Shown: one piece after another, positions 56,962 through 64,000 of the stretch
How the letters are laid out: every line of letters begins with the position of its first letter
How positions within the stretch are numbered: the first letter of the stretch is position 1
Origin: Agrostemma githago
Taxonomy: Eukaryota; Streptophyta; Magnoliopsida; Caryophyllales; Caryophyllaceae
DNA: 64,000 bases
Assembly (NCBI GenBank): GCA_958450325.1
Contig: OY288256.1
Coordinates: forward strand, 45,774,953 to 45,838,952
Reading direction: 5' to 3'
Translations under genes and position numbers: made by a program
Notes under the pieces: generated by a model
What the model saw: the letters and a program-made list of their open reading frames with translations, nothing else
What the model was told of the DNA's origin: nothing
Database searches by the model: none

Positions 56962-58695
56962 TTAGGGGTAGTAGCGCTTCAACTGGTCCAAGTTGGTTGG
57001 GTTGACAAATTCGTTCCCATCCAAGTCTGTCAGCATTACTGCTCCTCCTGATAAAACCTTCTTCACTAAATACGGTCCGGCCCAATTAGGTTTGAATTTT
57101 CCTCTTGGGTCGACTGGTAGCAAAGCCCGGACAGATTTTAGGACTAGATCGCCCTCTTTGATATTTTTGGGCCTAACCCTTTTGTTGAAAGCCCGTTTTA
57201 TCCTTTTTTGATATATCTGGATATTGTTGAGGGCTCGGGATCGTCGTTCGTCCAAAAGAATCAACGAGTCGTATCGGGTTTGAACCCAATCTGCTTCAGG
57301 TACTTGACTTTCGAGTAGAATCCTTAGAGATGGTACCTCGAGCTCGACCGGCTGGACAACCTCCATCCCATACGTCAGATAGTCTGGAGTTGCCCCGGTT
57401 GCAGTGCGGATTGAGGTCCGGTATCCCCATAAGGCGAAAGGGATTTTATCGGGCCAATCCCGGTAATTATCAGCCATCTTTTTAAGTATGGTGCCAATTA
57501 TTTTATTAGCTGCCTCTACCGCTCTATAGGTTTTGGGACGGTAAGGCGAAGATGTATGCCTTTGAATCTTATATTTTGCTAGCAAAGTAGCGGTTTTGGC
57601 TTGGAAATGGGTCCCGTGATCGCTAATGAATTCGTGCGGGATCCCGTATCGGCATATAATTTTATCTTGGATAAATTTTGCAACGTGCTTGGCGTTCAAG
57701 ACACGATATGACTCGACTTCGACCCATTTAGTGAAATAGTCAATAGCCATTAGAATAAAGCAGTGACCTCCCGTCCCGAAAGGGTTCACTTTCCCGATTA
57801 TATCAATTCCCCATGTTGAAAATGGCCATGGTGATGTCATAGTATATAACAGGGATGACGGCATATGCTGGACGTTGCCGAAAATTTGACAGTTGTGACA
57901 GTGCTTGACATATAACTGACAGTCGGTTTCCATGCTATTCCAATAGTACCCGAGTCTGGCGATTTTTCGAGCTAGCATATGGGCATTCATATGCGGGCCG
58001 TTCTCACCATCGTGTACCTCGGCCATGACCTTTTCGGCCTGTGTTTTGTCGATGCATAGGAGTAAAGCCCCCTGTGCCGTCTTTTTGTACAACTGTCCAT
58101 CGTCCGTGCGGATGAACTGAGTGGCCCATCTTCGTAAGGCTTTCTTAGCCCGGTTTTCAGATCCCGGAGGATATTCTCCCGACGTCAGGAAGGTAAGAAC
58201 AGCCTGGTACCAAGGTTCTGGGTCAGTTATTTCGATGTCTTGGATAGCGTTGATATATGCCGGCTCGGACCGTCTTTCGACGCAAATCGGCATGCTGGTT
58301 AGGTGTTCCGGGATGTTCAGTAAAGATGCTAATTTGGATAGCGCATCTGCAAACTGGTTTTCTTCCCGAGGTAGGTAAATGTACTCCACCTTTTGAAACT
58401 GCTTTTCGAGAACCCTTACTCGTTCTTGGTAAGCTACGAGATTTGCGTTCCGAGTTTTCCATTTCTGGAGTGCTTGATTAATGACTAATGATGAGTCACC
58501 GTGGACCCGGAGGTTCGTTACTCCTAAATCAGCGGCGGCTTGCAACCCGTGAATGCATGCTTCGTATTCGGCTGCATTATTAGTCACGTCGAAGTCTAGC
58601 TTGATGGATAACGGGGTGTGCTCCCCTTGTGGTGAGATTAGTAAAATCCCGACACCAAATCCTCGAAAGTTGGATGCTCCGTCAAAATACAGATC
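56962..58695 (-). pseudogene. T2 RNase H and integrase
   Basis: The 541-codon open piece is 58587-56962; the frame extends upstream to a TGA at 58696 that replaces Trp before DLYFDGAS (TL has WDLYFDGAS). RNase H: DLYFDGAS, NAAEYEACIHGL and GDSSLVINQ hold the catalytic acids. Integrase zinc domain: H...H with VKHCHNCQIF. Catalytic core: STWGIDIIGKV (D), HEFISDHGTHF (D; SDNG is usual), YRAVEAANKII (E). The C-terminal part ends GPYLVKKVLSGGAVML and LDQLKRYYP, with no chromodomain. The D-D-E residues are all present. It would integrate element cDNA in the nucleus. Confidence 0.9.
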
Positions 58696-59952
58696 TCACG
58701 TTTCTGTATCGGTATGGAATATGTCTTCGTCAGGGAAGGCCCAAGTATCGGTGTGTCCCTCTTCAGATCCCGGACTATCGGCCAGGAACTCGGCTACTAC
58801 CCGGCCCTTGATTGGTTTTAATGGTACGAACTTGAGGTCGAACTCAGCTAGCATTAAAGTCCATCTAGATATTCTACCATTGAGGATGGGCTTTTCGAAA
58901 AGATACTTGATTGGATCCATTCTTGATAGTACGTGCACTTCTTGGCTAAGCATATAATGTCGGAGCTTTTTAGTGGCCCAAACTAGAGCTAGACACGTCT
59001 TTTCGAGCATCGTGTATTTGCATTCGTACTCTAGGAACTTTTTGCTGATGTAGTAAATGGCTCGTTCTTCCGAGTCGACTGTCTGGGCTAGCATAGCCCC
59101 CATGGCTGTCTCGGTCGTCGTCAAGTATAACGACAAAGGCAGACCGTGCTGAGGTGGCATTAATACCGGCGGAGATGACAGAATCTCTTTGATCTTATCG
59201 AAAGCTGCTTGACATTTGTCGTCCCACAATACCCGTTCTCCTATCTTCAGTTTTTTGAAAATGGGCTCACATACCATGGTTAGCTTCGAAATGAACCTGC
59301 TGATATATTGGACTTTCCCGAGAAACCCCCTAATCTCCTTTTCGGATTTAGGCGGCCGCATCTCGGAAATGGCCTTGATTTTGGCTAGGTCAACCTCAAT
59401 GCCGCGCTGGCTGACGATATGGCCCAGTAATTTGCCCGATGTTACCCCGAAACTGCATTTTTGAGGGTTTAACCTCATGTTGTACTTGCGCAGTCGGGTG
59501 AAGAACTTCCTAAGGGCTGGAATATGCCCGTTTCGTTCTTTGGACTTAACGATCATATCGTCCACGTAGACTTCTACTTCCTTACGCATCATGTCATGCA
59601 GTAAGGTAGTGGCGGTGTCCATAAAGGATAGAAGGACATGGTCGGCCGTGTTGTCCACCAGTATGTCGATGTGTGGCAACGGGAAATCATCTTTCGGGCT
59701 GGCCTTATTAAGGTCCCGAAAATCTACACAAACTCGTACCTTCCCGTCTTTCTTGGGTACTAGTACGATATTTGCAACCCAGTCTGGATATTCAGACACT
59801 TGGATAAAGCCCGCTTTTAATTGTTTGTCAACATCTTCTTTGACTTTGAGAGACCATTCGGGCCTCATTCTTCGGAGTTTTTGCTTTACCGGCTTACACC
59901 CGTCTTTGATGGGTATACGGAGTTCGGCTATCTCCCGGTCTATTTCCGGCAT
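58696..59952 (-). pseudogene. T2 reverse transcriptase with internal deletion
   Basis: A 418-codon open frame: MPEIDREIAELRIPIKDG, WVANIVLVPKKDGKVRVCVD, FRDLNKASPKDDFPLPHIDI, LLSFMD, then directly TATTLLHDMM, VEVYVDDMIVKSKERN, SQRGIEVDLAKI, GFLGKVQYISRFI and YYISKKFLEYECKYTM. Compared with TL, about 47 residues are missing between LLSFMD and TATT (junction near 59615), removing RT fingers/palm sequence. The catalytic YVDD remains. A frameshift at about 59985 separates it from the upstream frame. Confidence 0.88.
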
Positions 59953-60107
59953 GTCCTTGTAGGACCATGCGAAGACGTCTTTGAATCATGGAGGAGATCT
60001 GTGAATTGTTGCTTCTCCTTGGGGTCTAGGGATAAACCTAACTTAAGCATCTGAGGCTCTAAAAGGGTTCCTACATTGATGGAATCGGTTTCTTCGATCA
60101 CCGGATC

Positions 60108-61145
60108 TCAGGACTCCCTTTGTTCGAGTTGCTCGACTAGATGCTGAGGTAGTGGTACCTGTTCGTCGGGTTTCTCAATGTCATTGCAAATAAAGTTTTT
60201 GAAAATGTTTTGAAAATAAGACAAGTCGTAAGCAGAACGGTTATCGTTATTATTGATAGAGAGCTTTGAAAATAGCTCAAAGAGAGCTGCCATCTGATCG
60301 CTGGTCAGAGGCGGTATGGGGAGTGCTCTCGGGACAGATTCCGAGACTCCCTGAGGTACAGCTAAAGGAAAAGGGGTTACAGACTTGACCCTAGTACTGG
60401 ACCTTCTAGACCTAGACTCAAACTCCGACTCTGACTCTAACTCGAACTCGGATTCGGATTCGGACACGTCGCCCTGCATGTCTCCTTTGCCAGTAGTGAG
60501 CTTGTAGACTCGACCCTCGCTGTCGGTCCACTTTATCGTCTTCCTCCAAGCCCTCTTTCCAGTGTCAGCACCTACTTCAGAGATCAGCTTGGTTGGATCG
60601 AACTTGCTGCTATGGAGGATCAGGTTGACTAATTCCTCCTTAGGGGTCGGGATTATCTTTCTGTCCCCGAACAAGAGCCCCAGCATGGGCTCGGCTTGGT
60701 TCGAATCCTCCTTTGATTCGGCCTGGATGAGAGCAAAGATATCATCTGGGATGAAATTGACCTCAGGATAGGTTATAGTGGGTTGATAGCGACCCGTCTG
60801 GACAGCTCCGAATACCGGAGTGACAAAGTGATCGCTCAGTCTTGGGCTGTAAGGGTCCAAGTAGGTACCCTTGAGAATATTGCAGGCCTTTTGGATGCCG
60901 GCCCGGACCACATTTTCCGGGGTTAAGGCGTACCCTAAACCGAATTTCGAATCTTCATCGCTTAAAACATCGATGATCTTGCCAGCAGGGAGACCAGGCC
61001 TTGAAGTAGCCCCCGGTAAGTAACCCAAGTTTTGCAGCATTTTGTCGATGCTGGTTGTGAAGTAGGGCCTAAAGAGATACTCTTCATCGATCATTCCCAC
61101 GAAATTGAATCCTCGCAGGTCGATTGAACCAGCCGTGTTGCAGCT
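60108..61145 (-). pseudogene. T2 protease-RT linker with acidic SE repeat
   Basis: Open from 61100, in frame with the protease across a TGA at 61146. It contains FRPYFTTSIDKMLQNLGYLP, GYALTPENVVRAGIQKACNI and YPEVNFIPDDIFALIQAESK, then VSESESEFELESESEFESRS, a Ser/Glu tract encoded by GA(T/A)TC-type repeats (about 60420-60470). TL has the same tract. I recognise it as a conserved Tat pol segment but cannot name a function. Confidence 0.75.
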
Positions 61146-61766
61146 TCACACGGCTATTGGGGTAGCTTCGAGGGTGATGACCCCGTCTTGTAAAGGTAGC
61201 TTGACCTTTCTGTGAAGAGTGGAGGATACGGCTTTAACCGCATGGATCCAAGGCCTTCCAAGTAGCAGATTGAAAGATGAAGTGACATCGATCACTTGGA
61301 ATTCGAGCTCTTTTTCAATTAGGCCAGTTATGATGGTTAGCTTAACGGCCCCGGCAACTGATTTTGGGCTCCCATCGAAAGCCTGGATAGTTTGCGCGGT
61401 AGGAAGGTAGTCGGTCTCGGTAATGCCGAGAGCCTTTGCAGTCCTTAAGGGAAGGACGTTCACAGCTGACCCGTCATCGATTAGGGTCATGGGTAGATAC
61501 TTGCCTCGACAAATCACCGTGATATATAGGGCCAGGTTGTGGGTGGCCCCAAATGGTGGCAGATCAGATTCAGAGAAGGTGATAAGTGGGCCTTCTCCTT
61601 TGGACTTGACCTTGAGGTGAGGCAGGATAGTGGCTACCATTTCAGTGGGGGTAACCGATGAGTCTACTTTGATTTCATCGAGAGCCTTAGTAAGTGCTGC
61701 CCGATGTTCTTGAGAACTAACCAGAAGCTGCCATATGGTAAGGTCAGTTCGGACCCTCTTTAGTTG
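61146..61766 (-). pseudogene. T2 aspartic protease
   Basis: In frame with gag across the TAG at 61767. Blocks: LTIWQLLVSSQEHRAALTKA, LPPFGATHNLALYITVICRG, LIDDGSAVNVLPLRTAKALG (catalytic Asp in DDGSA) and FNLLLGRPWIHAVKAVSSTL. It ends at a TGA at 61146, probably a C-to-T change in CGA. It would process gag-pol. Confidence 0.85.
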
Positions 61767-61769
61767 CTA
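61761..61769 (-). promoter_or_regulatory. Possible readthrough signal at the T2 gag stop
   Basis: TAG CAA CTA on the minus strand fits the UAG-CARYYA context known for stop readthrough in tobamoviruses, with an open protease frame downstream. TL has AAG CAA CTC at this place. Confidence 0.4.
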
Positions 61770-63203
61770 GACTAGGGCCATGTCGGTGTTTGGCTCTTCA
61801 AGTATAGAGTCCGTCTTGGCGGGTTCAGTGACGGATTCCGGGGTCGAAGGTCCGGCCGTGATGACATGCTTACCGGCCAAGGCCTTAGTTTTGGCCTTTC
61901 TGATCTCTTCGGCAGTGATGGGGACAGTCTCCCCCTTAGCTAGATAAACGTCGTCCTCATCGTCATTCCATATCCCGTTGATTTGGGGAATGAAAGGGGA
62001 AATGAGATGAGTACAGTCGACTACTTCTCCAGTGAAAATGACGTGAGTAGCAAGAGGGTTGTTTTTGTTACTGGACTTATCGCTGAGTAATGGTATCTTC
62101 CCACTCTCGATCAGATTTTGAATGAGATGCTTTAACTTCCAGCATTTTTCGGTGTCATGCCCGTTGCCTTGGTGATAGCGGCAATAGGCCTGAGCGTTGT
62201 AGCGTTTGGACCGATTCTCGACAGGAACTTCTGGCATTGGGCCTATAGGTTGGATCAGGCCTTTGGAAGATAGCCTTAGTAAGGCGTCGGCATAAGTAGT
62301 CCCTATGTCCGTGAATACTCGGGCTGGAGTATTCTTTTTGGTTGAGGTGTCTAGCAAATTAACCTCGTCGAAGATGCTTCGGGCCGCACTTGTAGTTGCG
62401 GGCTTACCAGAAGATGAACTGGCTCCTTGATAACCCTTTGTAGAGGCCTTAGTAAGGCTCTCGATTCTTGTACCCATCTCGGTTAAGGTGGCAAAATTGG
62501 GTATGATAGCGTACCGGAGGTGGATCCGGTAAGATGGGAGGAGATTTTTCACAAAGGCCTCCACTAATACCTTTTCGTTGGGCTTGTCGACCAGCTTGAC
62601 ACTTTCGTCCCTCCACCTTTGGAGGTATTTGGTGAAACCCTCCTTTGGCTCTTGGGCCATGACCTCGAGAGTACGCATGGTTGTCTGGATTTCCGCATTG
62701 TCGGCGTAGTTCCGAGCGAATTCTGTTGCTATGTCGTCCCAAGACTTGTACTTTTTGGAGTCGAGCTTATAAAACCAAGCTTTCGGGTGCTTCTCTAGCG
62801 AGGAAGCAAACAGATGCTTGAACATGTCCGACTTGACTCCTTTTAGGGCCATAAACTCTTTGAAGGCCCGGATATGTAATACCGGGTCTTCGGTTCCGTC
62901 GAACATCGGGAGGCCTGTCAAGTTGAGATTGGCAGGCAGTTGGTCGGTCAGGTGAGAATAGGTTCGAGCATTCTCCGTATGGATCGAGTTGTGGGTCGAC
63001 AAATGGACCTGCTCTTGTAGCTTGAGGACCGCGCTAGTCAATTCGGCTAATGGGCCCTTAGTTTCGTCTGCATCACTCGGCCTATCCTGTTCTATGGCGC
63101 TAACCCGGGTAACAATGGCGATCTGGTCACCCCTGATTTGGTCGAGTTGTTCTTGGATCTTGGCCAACGAGACGTTCAGTTGATCAATTGAGTCCTTAGT
63201 CAT
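61767..63203 (-). CDS. gag: T2 gag
   Basis: The open frame extends up to 63419, but the likely start is the Met at 63203 (MTKDSIDQLNVSLAKIQEQL), which begins the conserved N-terminal coiled-coil; the 72 codons before it look like leader. Core blocks: LPMFDGTEDPVLHIRAFKEF, KHLFASSLEKHPKAWFYKLD, EFARNYADNAEIQTTM and YLQRWRDESVKLV. The knuckle is the variant CRYHQGNGHDTEKC (C-x2-H-x4-H-x4-C), as in TL. It ends at TAG, followed by CAACTA and an open protease frame. This gag core has no internal stop. Confidence 0.85.
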   Translation of the reverse strand: MTKDSIDQLNVSLAKIQEQLDQIRGDQIAIVTRVSAIEQDRPSDADETKGPLAELTSAVLKLQEQVHLSTHNSIHTENARTYSHLTDQLPANLNLTGLPMFDGTEDPVLHIRAFKEFMALKGVKSDMFKHLFASSLEKHPKAWFYKLDSKKYKSWDDIATEFARNYADNAEIQTTMRTLEVMAQEPKEGFTKYLQRWRDESVKLVDKPNEKVLVEAFVKNLLPSYRIHLRYAIIPNFATLTEMGTRIESLTKASTKGYQGASSSSGKPATTSAARSIFDEVNLLDTSTKKNTPARVFTDIGTTYADALLRLSSKGLIQPIGPMPEVPVENRSKRYNAQAYCRYHQGNGHDTEKCWKLKHLIQNLIESGKIPLLSDKSSNKNNPLATHVIFTGEVVDCTHLISPFIPQINGIWNDDEDDVYLAKGETVPITAEEIRKAKTKALAGKHVITAGPSTPESVTEPAKTDSILEEPNTDMALV

Positions 63204-63419
63204 GGTTCGGGTGTGAGGTGGCCTGTCTGTAAGAACACTACGTAAACAACGACTAGCCCAAATCATAGAACTAAAGTAATCCCGAGCAAGGAAAAGGGAA
63301 ACTAGAGAGGAAACGACTCGGAAAAGACATCTAGACGGATGACTTGTGAGAGGTGGGCCTCCTTTAGGATCCAGCTGTGTGGGCTGGGCCCCGTTTGGAA
63401 AGAGGTTCACGTGAGACAT

Positions 63420-64000
63420 TCCCCAGACTTCTAGACTCGATTGTGTAGACGGGCCAACCCTTGTAGGAGTATGTCCTACGTAGGTGGGCCTTGCCTTAGT
63501 ATAATAAGGCGGACTGGGATAGGGAGGAAATCCGTGATATAAGATCGACGGAGTTTCGACGCTAAAAGACTTGACGACTTAAGACACGACCCGACACTGC
63601 TAAATATGGGAAGTCCTAAGAAAAGGAAGATTTTGAAATTGATTTTTGAAAGCCCGAGTAAAATCGGGAAGAGGAGCGCGGCCCTTTTTTCGAAAAAGAA
63701 AACGGAAAGGCGGACCGGGGAGGGTTTGGGAAGTTCGAAAATATTTTCGAGTTTTGAAATGGGCATAATATCGGCTAAAAATAGGCTATTTTGAGTAAAA
63801 TCGTGGATCCTAAATTCGGTATACGTCCCGGGTTTTGAAATTGGATATTTGAAAAGGATGCAATTTTGAAAATGACGGTTTTTGAAAAAAGACTTGTAAA
63901 TCAGGTAACACGTAGTCATGGAAACAGTATAACGACGCCATGTACGCTCTAATTCTAAGTCTCGGTGAGTCTGAAAGGGTCTATACCAGTGTACACAGCC
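63420..64000 (-). other. T2 leader, non-coding
   Basis: Upstream of gag on the minus strand. I see no primer site or LTR before the window edge. An open stretch at 63919-63476 has no recognisable domain and is rich in the A/T-runs common here, so I do not call it a gene. Confidence 0.5.

Larger units (their letters stand above)
51905..64000 (-). mobile_element. T2: Tat/Ogre-like LTR retrotransposon with antisense gene (partial)
   Basis: Minus-strand order: leader (64000-63420), gag (63203-61767), protease (61766-61146), acidic linker (61145-60108), RT (59952-58800), RNase H and integrase (58695-56962), a non-coding and antisense-gene region (56961-54275), polypurine tract and 3' LTR (54260-51905). 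The 5' LTR is beyond the window. No chromodomain is seen after integrase, as expected for Tat. Several stops, one frameshift and a deletion in RT make this copy inactive. Confidence 0.9.

Noticed and set aside
63476..63919. 147-codon minus-strand frame upstream of T2 gag
   Set aside because: No recognisable domain or start context; it sits in the leader and TL has no equivalent open frame.

Overview
The window is plant nuclear DNA made almost entirely of nested retrotransposons. I found no host gene, no rRNA, no stand-alone tRNA gene and no CRISPR array. The repeat content points to a eudicot with a medium or large genome: long-LTR Ty3/Gypsy elements of the Tat/Ogre and Athila-like groups, L1-type LINEs with a DUF4283-like ORF1, and a tRNA-derived SINE. 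Caryophyllales is a weak guess from the style of the elements. Most coding regions are broken by nonsense and frameshift changes. The best preserved is the gag-protease region of element E2. Names used below: T = Tat-like, E = Athila-like or gag-protease-only, TL = the degraded Tat host element on the left.

Layout, left to right. (1) 1-2937: 5' part (gag remnant, tRNA-Asp primer site, LTR) of a minus-strand element, E0. (2) 2938-5802: 3' UTR and 3' LTR of a plus-strand Tat element, T1, inserted into TL. (3) 5803-15948: degraded minus-strand Tat element TL (integrase, RNase H, RT, protease, gag), interrupted by a LINE 3' fragment (LINE-D, 6067-6621) and by a 4.4-kb solo-LTR-like insertion (9971-14364) that carries a SINE (10731-10980). 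(4) From 15949: Athila-like element E1. Its 5' LTR is split by LINE-A, LINE-B and long ATT arrays. LINE-A is itself split by the complete element E2 (16562-26153, TSD aagac). E1's gag-protease ORF is split by the complete element E3 (36856-46845, TSD cataa). E1's 3' LTR begins at 49267 and is interrupted at the same ATT site by LINE-C. (5) 51905-64000: minus-strand Tat element T2 with gag, protease, RT/RNase H, integrase and an intron-containing antisense gene with its own TATA box.

How the parts work together. E1, E2 and E3 carry only gag and an aspartic protease, so they must borrow RT and integrase; they match the TR-GAG type of non-autonomous element. T2 and TL are (broken) pol-bearing Tat elements. 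The least expected signal lies in the long non-coding 3' regions of E1, E2 and E3. These contain ordered sets of stem-loops with constant loops and compensatory stem changes: a triple stem-loop array, G-AGGR-C hairpins each followed by a purine tract (one internal, one at the 3' LTR), a leader hairpin between primer site and gag, and in E1 a three-fold module of the form stem, TGAAAA, inner hairpin, CG, stem. I know of no description of these and treat them as the main candidates for something new.
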